From Yponomeuta sedellus (Eukaryota > Arthropoda > Insecta > Lepidoptera > Yponomeutidae), in assembly GCA_934045075.1 (NCBI GenBank), contig OW203751.1:3173822-3237821 (forward strand): a stretch of 64,000 nt of DNA, in the 5' to 3' direction. Shown here piece after piece: positions 53,542 to 63,793 of the stretch. Below the pieces are notes generated by a model. The model did no database searches, was not told the DNA's origin, and saw only the letters and a list, made by a program, of their open reading frames with translations. Numbering within the stretch: position 1 is the stretch's first letter; every line of letters starts with the position of its first letter. The position numbers were made by a program, and so were the translations under genes.

Positions 53542-53709
53542 TTAAATGGGTATATCCAAGGACTTCTGTGTAGTGAGAACGAGAGTACGTGTAAGTGAAA
53601 GTGTGGTGTGGTGTGTACGGCGTATGGTGTAATTGTGTGAATGTAAAAGGTGTGTGGGTGAGAAACATGTCTACTGTTACAGGGAACAAAACAAGTAGGT
53701 ATGACTGCA

Positions 53710-54849
53710 TTATACAATCTTTGAAATATCTGAAGCGGATTTTATCTGAAAAAAAGGACATTTTTCTGCCTTTCGTACGTATATGTTGCAGTTTTTGACC
53801 CAAACATATTGGTATTTAAACTTTGCGCAAACGATTTTGCACTCCTTCAGCAGTCCCTTATTCTTTGGCGTAAGATGATCATTTACATAAACCCTGGTGG
53901 AGTCTTTATTCATCTTTATATCTGCGGTAGTAAGGCCCTTGCGATTCTTGATACCTGAGATGATGTGGTCCTTGAGAGATCTCTGCCTTAATTTGACAAT
54001 TATGTTTTTTGGGCGGCCAGAAGTAGATTGTGCTGGCCGGACTCTATTTGCGAACTCAATGTCATCTTTCTTCAACTGAACTCCGGCATGGTTAGCAATA
54101 TCGATCACCAAGTCAGTGAGGGACTCATTATTGCATTCTGGGACACCAGATATTTCGAGATTGTTCATCCTAAGCCATTGCTGGTGAGAGTCATTTTGAG
54201 TCTCCAGATCGGTAATTCGCTGTCTAGCCTCGGTCAACTCCATTTCGAGCTCAGTGAACTTGCTGAATTTATCGTCAATAGCTGCAAGCTTTGCATCAAA
54301 TTCTGTTCTGAGCAAAGCCAGGCTGCTGGAGATCTCCGAGCGAATCGTGACTTTCAATTCGGATTTAAGTGAATCCATGCACTGTTGAATAAAAGCACGA
54401 AGCCCCTCATTCCCTTCGTCACCGTCTGCAGTAGGAGAAGTAATCAGGCTATGCTGTGAGGGCTTCCTATAAGTAACGTTGAAGCAATCGAGCCCTTTGA
54501 CTGGAGTATTTGTGTTTCCCATTCTCGGCTCCTTAGCTTTGCACACAGGACATACCCATGAGGGTAAATCAGAAGACCGTGTACTCGTAGAAATACCAAC
54601 GCACTGGCGATGAAAAAGTTGACCGCAAGCTTTTCCCGAGCACGTGATCCTATCGGCTTGAGCTGTGAAGTCCTTACATCCGTTGCAACAAAAAGCTTTG
54701 CAGTCGGCACAAAGCCAAAGGCCTGTGTGTTTCTTCCACGATTCCTTTGTAAAACCCACGCATGTTACGTGGAAGTAGCCGGCACAGGCTTCACATGAGA
54801 TTTTGTCAGCAGCCAAGATCTTCTTAGTACAGGTTTTACATGATACCAT
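53710..54849 (-). CDS. LINE ORF1: PHD-type zinc finger and nucleic-acid-binding protein
   Basis: The first ATG is at 54849, giving 379 residues (MVSCKTCTKKILAADK). Residues about 4-55 form a PHD-like C-C-C-C-H-C-C-C array (CKTC, CEAC, HVTC, CADC), followed by a second Cys/His cluster to about residue 105. A coiled-coil-like stretch (ELEMELTEARQRITDLETQN) precedes a domain resembling the L1/CR1 ORF1 RNA-binding region: NNLEISGVPE, IIVKLRQR, VYVNDHLTP and YQYVWVKNCNIYVRK. It is expected to coat the element RNA. About 165 bp separate it from the start of the ORF2 open frame. Confidence 0.85.
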   Translation of the reverse strand: MVSCKTCTKKILAADKISCEACAGYFHVTCVGFTKESWKKHTGLWLCADCKAFCCNGCKDFTAQADRITCSGKACGQLFHRQCVGISTSTRSSDLPSWVCPVCKAKEPRMGNTNTPVKGLDCFNVTYRKPSQHSLITSPTADGDEGNEGLRAFIQQCMDSLKSELKVTIRSEISSSLALLRTEFDAKLAAIDDKFSKFTELEMELTEARQRITDLETQNDSHQQWLRMNNLEISGVPECNNESLTDLVIDIANHAGVQLKKDDIEFANRVRPAQSTSGRPKNIIVKLRQRSLKDHIISGIKNRKGLTTADIKMNKDSTRVYVNDHLTPKNKGLLKECKIVCAKFKYQYVWVKNCNIYVRKAEKCPFFQIKSASDISKIV

Positions 54850-54889
54850 TGTCACGATAAAACACCCTGAGGCAAACAAAAAAAAAAAA

Positions 54890-54972
54890 AAGTGATTTCG
54901 TGGTGAGGTTCGATCCCGATGCTTCTGCGTCCGAAGTAGCGACGACTACCACCACGCTATGGAGCAGTTACT
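54890..54972 (-). other. tRNA-like stretch upstream of LINE ORF1
   Basis: Reads on the - strand gctccatagcgtggtggtag, then cttcggacgcagaagc and gatcgaacc, resembling an A box and a B box (GWTCRANNC fits), followed after about 15 bases by a run of T. The stem pairing is poor. Confidence 0.35.
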
Positions 54973-55079
54973 GATTGTTGCGAAAAACACCAATGCAATG
55001 ATCAAATAAACTTTTAGCAAACGCGAAAGGAAGTATTTCAAGGTCGACAAGTCCAAGCGATGCAAAAATGATGAACACA

Positions 55080-56068
55080 GTAACTCAATTCACAGTGGTT
55101 TTATGTCACTTTTATTCACTGATTCAGGAGAATGATTATAGTACCACGTGAGCAAACACAAGCGCTAGTAAACTGATGTGTAATACGCCAAATTTGCCTT
55201 ACAGAAGTATTTAAATTGCAGTTTAAAGCACGGACGTGAGATGTTGCGTCTTATCGAGCGCGCGCGCTGCGGGTAGATGCCAATTTGTCGTGGTGGGTCA
55301 CTCGGGTGTATTGAAACGACGTGAACTTCGTGACGATGTAATATATAATCTATGTAAACATTGATTTTTTTTTTTAATTACTTAGAAACTAGGCTATCAG
55401 CACTTTAACTAAGCCGAAGCTCGAGAAACAACAAAAAAAAACTTAAATAAAATAAAGCAAAACAAAAAAAAAGTTTTATCTGACTTGGGATTCGAAGCGG
55501 CTGTCTATGGAACCACGATCGGCGACGTTTCCTCTTTAGCCACCGAGGATGCAAGTTGAAAGTCGAAAATGTTGTACCGCCTCAACCGGCTCAGTGACGT
55601 CGACGAATGGAATGTGCTGCATGAAGTATTGTTAGCCAGAATGGACAGGGCGTTGCCATAGGCTGCGGGCAATGAAGAGAAACTTACTTTGTTAAGAGCC
55701 ATGGACGACGTTGTATGCAACAATCATAGAAAGAATGCTCACCCCGTGTCTCGGAAATCCAAACACAAACCAAACGAAATTTGAAACTTCTACTCGTATG
55801 ATAATACTTTGCTCACTACATGAACTTCACGTCACTTATATGGCTGTAGGTGAAACTAGAATAACAATACGTCCTTCGCAAACTTTATTTTCTTTTTAGG
55901 AACTTCACTCAGTTCATTTCATTGCATTTCCAATCTTTTTTATTTTCTGTCACCGCCGTTTTTTCCTCTACCCCCCAAGCGGAACCAAAAATAAAAATCT
56001 AACTTACCCGACTTTCAACCCTCAATCTGAAAACGGCCAGCGACATCTAGAGGGCAGCGCACATCACA
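55080..56068 (-). mobile_element. 3' LTR of the Ty3-type element (low-coordinate end uncertain)
   Basis: On the - strand a polypurine tract (AAGAGGGGGGATAT) is followed at once by TGTGATGTGC, the expected start of an LTR, at 56068. Downstream are a TATA-like TTTAAATA near 55213 and an AATAAA near 55104. The end was not fixed because no second LTR is in the window. Confidence 0.5.
55450..55552 (-). other. tRNA-like stretch inside the Ty3-type LTR
   Basis: Reads ctcggtggctaaagaggaaa and later gccgcttcgaatccc, then a run of T. Aligns over most of its length with the family B tRNA-like head. Stem pairing is imperfect. Confidence 0.35.
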
Positions 56069-56115
56069 ATATCCCCCCTCTTAAAAAGAATCCAAACTGG
56101 ATATCCCAGCTGGAT

Positions 56116-58710
56116 TCAACCTAGACGCTTTAGATCAGAGGAATGCCATTTGCCAAGGTCCTTACCTCTTAAGCTACGCAGCAGGTACACATCCGTAGAC
56201 AATTTTTTGGCAATAACAGCTTGTTCAAACTTGGGCGCAAGTTTCGCCATAAAGTTTTTATTAGCGCTAGATTGGAATTTGGTTCTTTTCCAAACTAAAT
56301 CACCCTCTTTGTATTCGCACACCCGTCTTCGCTTATTATAATGCCTACTATTCACCTCATATGCCTGTTTAAGTCGGTGGGCTACGTCTCTATAAATGGT
56401 ATTGCGTAGCTTTAAGTCTTCTTCGTATTTGTCTCTGTCAATTGACAATGGCTCATTTTCCCGTAAATCTTTTCGGTGTCTTCCTTGCGTTGAGGTTTCT
56501 CTACCAAAGAACAAATAAGAAGGTGTTTTACCGGTTATTTCATGCACAGCAGTCCGTATGGCATGACCCACCTGTGGTATGTACTTGTCCCAATCTTTGT
56601 GATTGTCGTGTACATATGAAGCAATGGCTGTGCCAATCACCCTATTGACGCGCTCCGTTGGGTTAGCTTGAGGATGATAATATGGTGTATACCAGATCTG
56701 GGAGTTATATTTTTCTGCAAGTTCTTTAAATTGAGCAGAAACGAACTGTTTCCCATTGTCACAAATTGCAACTTTAGGTACTCCAAACACCAAGTAAACC
56801 TGTTCTTCTAAGATTTTCACAATGTTGGAGGCTTTCCCGTTTCTAAGTGGAAACAGCAGCACAAATTTACTAAACCAACATGTTATCACCAAGAGCATGG
56901 TATTTCCTGAGCGTGAACGAGGAAACGGACCCATGAGATCCATTGACACTAATTCGAATGGCTCAGAGACGACTTTTTGTTTGCCCATAAGACCACTGGG
57001 TGGTTTCTGTAACACCTTATGTTTGGCACAAACTTCACATTTCCGAACATACTCCTTGACGTCCTTGATAAGGGATGGCCAAAAATAACGTTGTCTTGCT
57101 CGATTTGTGGTTTTTTTGACACCGAAATGGCCGGAAATTTGGTCGTCGTGACACTCTTTCAAAATCTGCATTTTAAGTGCCTCTGGAATAACCATTTTCC
57201 ATGACTCAGTATCATTGGGAAATTGTTTAAGTTTTAAATATCTCCACAGTATGCCTTGATCCCATGACCATTCTTCCGTGGCAGTTCCTTGTTTTACTGC
57301 TTCTTCCATCGTCATATACCAATCATCCTTATCGTCAGGTTTTACGTCAATGATGTCCACTTCTTCAGGTATATTGGCCCTGGAAAGTGCATCAGGCACT
57401 ATGTTGTCTTTTCCTTTTCTAAAGATAACCTCATAATCGAAGGGCTGCAAACGCATGGCCCACCTTGCCAAACGGCCATGGGGGTCCTTTGTCTTATATA
57501 GCCATTGCAGTGCGCTGTGATCTGTGATGACCTTAAAATGAGTTCCTTCAATATAAGGTCTGAATTGTTCTATCGCGTAAATTACGCTTAGAAGTTCCCT
57601 CTCAGATGTTGAATAATTTGTCTCTCTGTCCGATAATTTGCGACTGACATAAGCAATTGGCTTTTCTGCATTGTCAAATTCCTGAATTAAGACTGCTCCG
57701 ATGCCTTTATTTGACGCGTCACATTGTATTTTGAATTCTTTTGAAAAATCTGGGCAGCTTAGTACTGGGGTGGTAGTTAGGGCAGTTTTTAGTTTTGTAA
57801 ACGCCATTTCAGCATTTTTATTCCAATCTAGTAGGCGACCTTTCTTTCCTCCCTTCGTAAGATCATGTAGAGGTGCTGCCACAATCGCAAAATTCTCTAC
57901 GAAGCGTCTATACCAACTTGCTAACCCGATGAAACGCTTTAGTTCAGTATAATTGTTCGGTTTCGGATAGTTCAAAATGGCGCTCACTTTATCGGGATCT
58001 GTACGGAGACCAAATTTATCTACAATATATCCCAAATATTTTAACGATGGACGAGCAAATTGGCATTTCTCCAAGTTAACGGTAAGTCCTGCCTCTTTTA
58101 ACTTATCTTTGACCCAGTGTAGTGATGCTAAATGGTCTTCAAACTCACTATTGCATATCACGATATCATCTAGATAGCTAAATATTTTCCCATCGAACTC
58201 AGGAGGGAATAGTCGGTCCATTAGCCGTTGCTGCGTCTGACTGGCATTGCTCAATCCAAAGGGCATAACCTTAAACTGAAATAAACCCTTTCCTGGTAGG
58301 CCGAACGCTGTTTTCTCCTTACTTGATTCTTCTAGGGGGATTTGCCAAAACGCTGACTTTAAGTCAACGGTTGACAGATAGTGGGCGTTTCGCAAATTAT
58401 CCAGCACTGTATGGACTCTTGGCAGGGGATATGAATCTTTTTTTGTTACTTTGTTTAGTTGTCTGCTATCCAAGCATAAACGATTCTTGCCCGAAGCTTT
58501 CTTTACGAGCAGTACGGGCGAGCGCCAAGCACTATATGATGGTTCTATCACATCTTGTTCAAGCATGTCTTTTATTTCATCGTCCAATTCCTTCATGATA
58601 GGTGGTGAGAATGGATACTGACGTTGCATTACAGGGAGATGATCACCGGTTTCTATACGATGGTCAATGAGGTCCGTCCTTCCCAAACCAACCCCTATTT
58701 CCATTTTCAT
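56116..58710 (-). CDS. Ty3/mdg4 (gypsy)-type pol: RT, RNase H, integrase
   Basis: 864 residues. The reverse transcriptase core has SYSAWRSPVLLVKKASGKNR, LSTVDLKSAFWQIPL, MPFGLSNA and the catalytic FSYLDDIVI. RNase H follows (QCDASNKGIGAVL, NYSTSERELLSV, ITDHSALQWL). The integrase has the H-H-C-C finger (CHDDQISGHFG then CEVCAKH), MDLMGPFPRS, ICDNGKQF and NPTERVNR, completing the D-D-E set. It ends in a basic tail KWHSSDLKRLG. Only 11 codons precede the Met before a stop, so gag and protease are absent from this copy. No env-like ORF is seen. Confidence 0.9.
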   Translation of the reverse strand: MKMEIGVGLGRTDLIDHRIETGDHLPVMQRQYPFSPPIMKELDDEIKDMLEQDVIEPSYSAWRSPVLLVKKASGKNRLCLDSRQLNKVTKKDSYPLPRVHTVLDNLRNAHYLSTVDLKSAFWQIPLEESSKEKTAFGLPGKGLFQFKVMPFGLSNASQTQQRLMDRLFPPEFDGKIFSYLDDIVICNSEFEDHLASLHWVKDKLKEAGLTVNLEKCQFARPSLKYLGYIVDKFGLRTDPDKVSAILNYPKPNNYTELKRFIGLASWYRRFVENFAIVAAPLHDLTKGGKKGRLLDWNKNAEMAFTKLKTALTTTPVLSCPDFSKEFKIQCDASNKGIGAVLIQEFDNAEKPIAYVSRKLSDRETNYSTSERELLSVIYAIEQFRPYIEGTHFKVITDHSALQWLYKTKDPHGRLARWAMRLQPFDYEVIFRKGKDNIVPDALSRANIPEEVDIIDVKPDDKDDWYMTMEEAVKQGTATEEWSWDQGILWRYLKLKQFPNDTESWKMVIPEALKMQILKECHDDQISGHFGVKKTTNRARQRYFWPSLIKDVKEYVRKCEVCAKHKVLQKPPSGLMGKQKVVSEPFELVSMDLMGPFPRSRSGNTMLLVITCWFSKFVLLFPLRNGKASNIVKILEEQVYLVFGVPKVAICDNGKQFVSAQFKELAEKYNSQIWYTPYYHPQANPTERVNRVIGTAIASYVHDNHKDWDKYIPQVGHAIRTAVHEITGKTPSYLFFGRETSTQGRHRKDLRENEPLSIDRDKYEEDLKLRNTIYRDVAHRLKQAYEVNSRHYNKRRRVCEYKEGDLVWKRTKFQSSANKNFMAKLAPKFEQAVIAKKLSTDVYLLRSLRGKDLGKWHSSDLKRLG

Positions 58711-58744
58711 TTCATCAGCAGATTTCGTTTTACTCTCTGAAGTA

Positions 58745-59280
58745 TCCCAAGGTTAGGTGAGAATCGACTTGTATATTGAATTATTTTTATGGGGACAAAA
58801 ATTAGTCTATGAAATTGTAAATTGATATTGAAAAAAAACCTTAAAAAAATAGACTTAAAGTTAATTATGTACTTAGTTATGTGCTACTCCAGACTATAAT
58901 CTATAGAAAACATGTGATACAGACTGTACAATACAATCTACTGTTGATTGAGCAACAAACACCTATCCTCCCACTGTAGGGCACATACATTCTCTCAGCG
59001 TATGGGCTTAATCACCACCTGTGCCCACAGCAGATTGGAAATTTCATGTTCTGAGGTATTTTAACGTCTCAGACATTTAAGTTTCCTCACAATGTTGTGA
59101 TTAAACTTCACTGTTAGCAAATTGTATTGTACATAATTAAGTTATGTTATGTTTTAAAACCTAAGAACAGGATAATAAAGGGCATTTGGCGATTTCAAGT
59201 GAACATCACAGACAACATTTTCTTTAACATTGCGACTTTAAATTCACAAATTATATACATTGAGCAAACAAATGCTTATT
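58745..59280. other. sequence adjoining the truncated LTR element
   Basis: No gag, primer-binding site or second LTR found here, supporting a 5' truncation or deletion of the LTR element at about 58745. A dispersed-repeat piece lies near 59040-59120. Confidence 0.5.
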
Positions 59281-59281
59281 T

Positions 59282-59630
59282 TACACTAGTATAATAAAAT
59301 CCCTGAAGATTTATTAATTAAGCTTGCCTGAAACGCGGTTCAAAAAATATGTTAAGGACACTTAGTGCCAAAAGGGCTACTACATAAAGGATTATTTAGA
59401 TGAAAATGATGTGGAATTAAAGCCAGTACAATGCACGAGTTCTATGTTTTATAATAATCATGTAAACTTTGTTAATTAAGGACTTTGAAAAGACTAAGTT
59501 TGGAGTTTTTTTGTTCATTTTTCTCCAAAATGATGTAGATTTTGAAATGGACACCTAGTTTGAATTGTAACGTTCATAAAACCACAGTTTTATGCCACTT
59601 TGAATAAAACCCTTTCATTTATTCATACAA
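59282..59630 (+). mobile_element. Jockey-like LINE 3' end, third copy
   Basis: Same element as 1775-2135, frame broken by small deletions. A more diverged relative lies at about 60040-60300 (attatttggatgacaaagatgtctgg). Confidence 0.7.
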
Positions 59631-59738
59631 TACACAATCGTAGCATATCAATAAACGATGGTGGTAATTGCCAAACCCTGTTCCCTACTCAACTGTCTGA
59701 GATACAGGTGGTAGCTAAGATATGAATATAGGACTACT

Positions 59739-59846
59739 TAATTAAAACTGTTTCTATACGGATTTATGCTTGTTTATGTCACTTTTACAATTTTTAGGAA
59801 AAATGTAATAAACAAGCATAAATCCGTATAGAAACAGTTTTAATTA
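59739..59846. repeat. perfect 38-bp inverted repeat
   Basis: taattaaaactgtttctata through gcttgttta, with the exact complement 32 bp later. A short foldback element or hairpin RNA source. Confidence 0.8.
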
Positions 59847-61047
59847 TGTCTAGTGCTCGTGTTAACCGTAAAAAAAAAATACTATATAACTACTTGCTAG
59901 TCAGTATGTCTAGGAGAATATGAGGATAAATATCAGTAACTTTAAAACTGTAGAGAGCCAACACAATGTAAATGCTTGAAATAAACATAAACATTCCTAC
60001 CCTTGATTTGGCCTGGCAAAGCTTAATAAGTACCAAATGAGCTTCTATACCGTTAAAGATTATTTGGATGACAAAGATGTCTGGAATTAAAGCTAGATCC
60101 ATGCATTAGTTCTAGGTTTTAGAATAATACGTAAACTTTGCAGTGAAGTATCAAAAGACTCCGAAAACACCATGTTTGGGGAGTTTACTGTCTGTTTATT
60201 CTCCAAATGATCTAGATTCCCAAACGTATCCAGTTTTACTTGTAATATTCAATGAGTCACAGTTTCTGTTATATTAGATTTTACAATAAGGTTGGCATAA
60301 GCCTATTCACTAATATACGGATATAAGCTTTAAGTTAAGTGAGGGGCAGGACTCCAGATGGTTACTATCGCAAGTTAAATTCTATGACTGTTTGTGTTCA
60401 TGTGCAATAGGCACAAAGTAAGCAATATTGATAGACACGTTTGGGGCTGACGAAGTGTTTATAAGAGATAACACGTCCTGAATACATGTGTAAACAAAAT
60501 CTAAATAGGAACAGTGACAAGATTTTGGGAATACAAACACCTGCACTGACTTCGTGGAATCATCTTTACACCGTTTAAATTATGCTCAACCGTGGTGTAG
60601 CTGTAAAACACGAAGCTTTAATTGCTGTTGCGTATTTTTATGGCGATATAACAACAAAAAACATCGAGAAAGTACTGAAGAATAATGGATCTGGCAACAA
60701 GCGATGGCACGCTGGCACGATTCCTATAGGACGGAGAATACTTATTTGAACGCAGGAAATAATGTTTTGCGACGTGGATTGCTGGGCAAACTCACCGATG
60801 CCGAGGTATCGAACCCGAAGAAAGAATCTGCCATTGGATTTTCTCATAAATCGTGAACGAAATTGACATGACTTGTCACGCTAGAGGTTGGTGGCAATGG
60901 CGGACAATTTTTTTTTTCTGAGCTTCGGATTCAGCCTATAGATGTATTCATTCAGTCTCTACTAGGCCAAAAAAAAAGGAAAAAAAAATGATCTCCAAAA
61001 AATATTGTAAGAAAAACTTCTTTCAATACCATTACACGAATTTATTT

Positions 61048-61187
61048 ACCCCCTTATTCATAATAGTCTGTTAACTTTAAGCAATGCTTATTCTCACTCT
61101 GTCCTCTTCTATTGACCTAAGTCAGAATGAAAGAGAACACTCTTTAGCAGCTGTTTTAAGCAAGCGGACTATTATGAATAAGGGGGT
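61048..61187. mobile_element. mariner-type MITE
   Basis: Ends ccccttattcataatagtc and gactattatgaataagggg, flanked by TA, about 136 bp. Confidence 0.75.
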
Positions 61188-62233
61188 AAGTTTACATGCT
61201 TACAATAAGGCACGTTAAAATCTCTGTGGTTGTGCGCGATGAAACGCGCGACTCGCTTTCACGCATATTTTTTTTTACTCGACACGACAATGACATTAAA
61301 CTAAATAAAGTTCTTTATTCGGAGCCTGTGCACAGAATGATAATTATGTATGGCCGACCGCACTCCTTAGATTAAATCTGACCACACAGAAATTCAAATC
61401 TGAGCCACACACCACGGGGTGGTGAAAAGCGCCTTGAAATGTTTCTTCCAGCTCCCGACATTTATTTCATGCACCATACCTACATCTACTAACGAGACAC
61501 GTTTTAAGCCCGCAGTACACAGTGGCCCATGCTGGCCCACTGCTCGCCATTGCCAATTGTAGGCCACGATCACTTGCTGTTCCCACAATGGCGCGTGGCT
61601 CATTTCTGTCTGGCAAACCACTTGCGATGGACGTGGAACTAGTGGCGGCCACAGCTATTTATTTATTTACTATTTATTTATTTCATTTATTTACAAGTAT
61701 TACAGAAGTATGTACAATACCAAAGTTATTTAAAAAAAATGGCGCAAAATTACGGGCTCAGATTGATATAAATAAAAAAAACAGTGTAATCAGGGGTGGG
61801 CCACGCTACGCCACGATCCTTTGAAGTGTGCCCAAAAAACCGACAACTGTCCGATTGCGCGCCACGACACCAGTGTGACCATATGTGGCAGTTTCCTACC
61901 TTTTGGGCAGGATTCGACCCTTAATTTAACATCTGGCAAATTTTGTGGCAGTTCATGATTTTTGGCAGTTTTCGGCAGTATTGAACTAAAGCCCTATTAA
62001 GCGAGGCATAAAAAAATGGCATGTAACCAGTCGACAAACACATTGATTTGTGCAATGCTTGCAACACTGTACGCGACCTCTTCTTGGGGACTCCCCCGAT
62101 ATTTACCTTCTTACATATATAGTTCTAATGTTGGCAGCAGTGAGTTTTGTAAGAGTTTTGCCTCTTGAGTTTGCATAGTTCGTTCGTTTTTGTTTAGTCA
62201 GGCAGAAATCAGAGTAGGATCAAAAGCCCATTA

Positions 62234-62578
62234 CACAATGAAAAAAAATAAGGTATAAGGAACAAGGAATAAGGAATAGCGGAATCCAGCGATGGCAGCA
62301 CCGTTAATCAATTCATAATTCAAAAGTAAGGAATAAGAAATAAGAATAAAATTTCCGTCACGGTGGGAATTTGTTTCTTATTTCTTATAGCCAGCCAATC
62401 GCAGGGAATTCATTCACTTCACAGGGGCACTCGTGCTTCGCGCACACACCAGCTGCAGGTATTCAACCGCTGTGATTGGTTGAATATTGTAGCCTATCGC
62501 CTATTGTGTTTTGATTTCTGTGCTATTCCTTATTCCTTATTCCTTAACTCTTATGCCTTATTTTTTTCATTGTGTAAA
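62234..62578. mobile_element. MITE nested in the hAT-like element
   Basis: Ends acacaatgaaaaaaaataagg and its complement, with aaggaataaggaatag inside each end, arms about 45 bp. Confidence 0.65.
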
Positions 62579-62694
62579 CACCGGCCATCGTTATTCTTGG
62601 TTTTGAGAGTCACTTTTTTAACAAAGAACACGGAGTAAACGAACGAGCGTAACACCCGGAGTGGGAACAAGATCCATTGCTTTCTTCACCGGAT

Positions 62695-62805
62695 ATCTAA
62701 AACCAAAGACGATCCGGATGTTGCGTTTTGTAAAGCTTGCAATATCAAATTAGTTACACGATTGTCTGCTCTGAACATGCAACAACTAACAAACACACGA
62801 AGAAT
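62695..62805 (+). pseudogene. frameshifted BED-type zinc finger relic
   Basis: One frame gives KTKDDPDVAFCKACNIKLVT RLSAL (in two parts), the C-x2-C half of a BED finger. After a one-base shift, EHATTNKHTKN supplies the H-x5-H half. Typical of a transposase or BED-finger protein N-terminus. No longer a coding gene. Confidence 0.55.
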
Positions 62806-63689
62806 ATTATGTCTGGGTACAGTCATCGGTGAGTTAGTGTACCTAATCATTATTAATGTGATGATTAATGTAAAGTTTTTTTTATTTGTTCAATAAAAGT
62901 ACAATATTCTGTATGTATCTAGCGAAATGTTTTCTTTTGTGACCACAAATAAAGAAACCTATCAGGCCATACGCATCTTCATAATGGTAGGTACCTAATT
63001 AAAGTTGGCATTTTTTTGGTGTTGTTGGGCAGTTTTTGGCAGTTTTTCAGCTTTTGTAGGGCAGGATTCGATTTTGAAGTTGGTCACACTGCACTGCACA
63101 CCATTACCCCGAGTACACAATGGCAATGGCGAGCAGTGGGCCATCATGGGCCAATGCTCACCATTCACTTGCTGTTCTCACAATAGCGCGTGGCTCATTT
63201 CTGTCTGGCAAACCACTTGCGATGGTCGTGGAAGTAGTTGCGGCCGCAGCTATTTATTTATTTCATTTATTTACAAGTTTTACAGAAGTATGTACAACAA
63301 CAATGTTATTAAAAAAAATGGCGCAAAATTACGAGCTCAGATTGATATAAATCAAAAAACTTGAAGGTCAATTGACTGAACGATGGGCCACTGTGTATTC
63401 AGCGATGGGCCACGCTACGCCACGATCCTTTGAAGTGTGCCCAAAAAAAAGACAACTGTCCGATTGTCCGCCACTGCACATCATTACCCCTCAGAATAAG
63501 TAAGTTCTTATTCTGAGCATTACCCCGAGTACAGTGCAGTGGGCCATCATGGGCCATTGTTTACTGGCCGCATAAGAGAGGAAAATGGGGATGAGGAGGC
63601 GTGCGACGAGTCCCGCACGTTTTTGAATGGTGCGGAGGCGAGGCGCGCAACCCTTTGTTGTTCGAACGGGCATCAAGGACCGACCTAAG

Positions 63690-63793
63690 CGGAAATCGAA
63701 AAAGTGTTAGAAAAAAAAAACTGTCAATTTTCATTTTGTTTCTCAAAGCGAGCGAGTTTTTTTTCCTTTCGAGGTTTTCATTACTAATTTGAG
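63690..63793 (+). other. possible 5' untranslated exon with donor site
   Basis: A short G+C-mixed stretch ends TTTGAG/GTAAGT at 63794 and is followed by AT-rich, intron-like sequence to the window end. No ATG-led frame crosses the donor. It may be the first exon of a + strand gene beyond the window. Weak, one-site evidence. Confidence 0.2.

Larger units (their letters stand above)
50155..54890 (-). mobile_element. CR1/Jockey-type LINE, near full length
   Basis: Two ORFs in the usual order on the - strand are followed by a 3' UTR that ends in AATAAAGTAAAATAAAAT-type short repeats at about 50210-50155. The 5' boundary is uncertain: a T-run and tRNA-like stretch lie just upstream of ORF1, and no clear target-site duplication was found. 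Both ORFs lack internal stops, so the copy is young. It lies between PATL1's first visible exon and the LTR element, possibly within PATL1's first intron. Confidence 0.8.
61871..63091. mobile_element. hAT-like element, 1.2 kb, non-autonomous
   Basis: Ends cagtgtgacca and tggtcacactg, with subterminal ggcaggattcga at both ends. Flanks cacgacac and cactgcac match at 6 of 8 positions, as expected for an old 8-bp duplication. It carries a BED-finger relic and a nested MITE. Confidence 0.7.
61511..63480 (+). repeat. direct duplication flanking the hAT-like element
   Basis: About 340 bp at 61511-61860 recurs at 63110-63475 (ggctcatttctgtctggc, ttacaagt-ttacagaagta, ggcgcaaaattacg, gggccacgctacgccacgat). 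The hAT-like element lies between the two copies. Confidence 0.65.
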
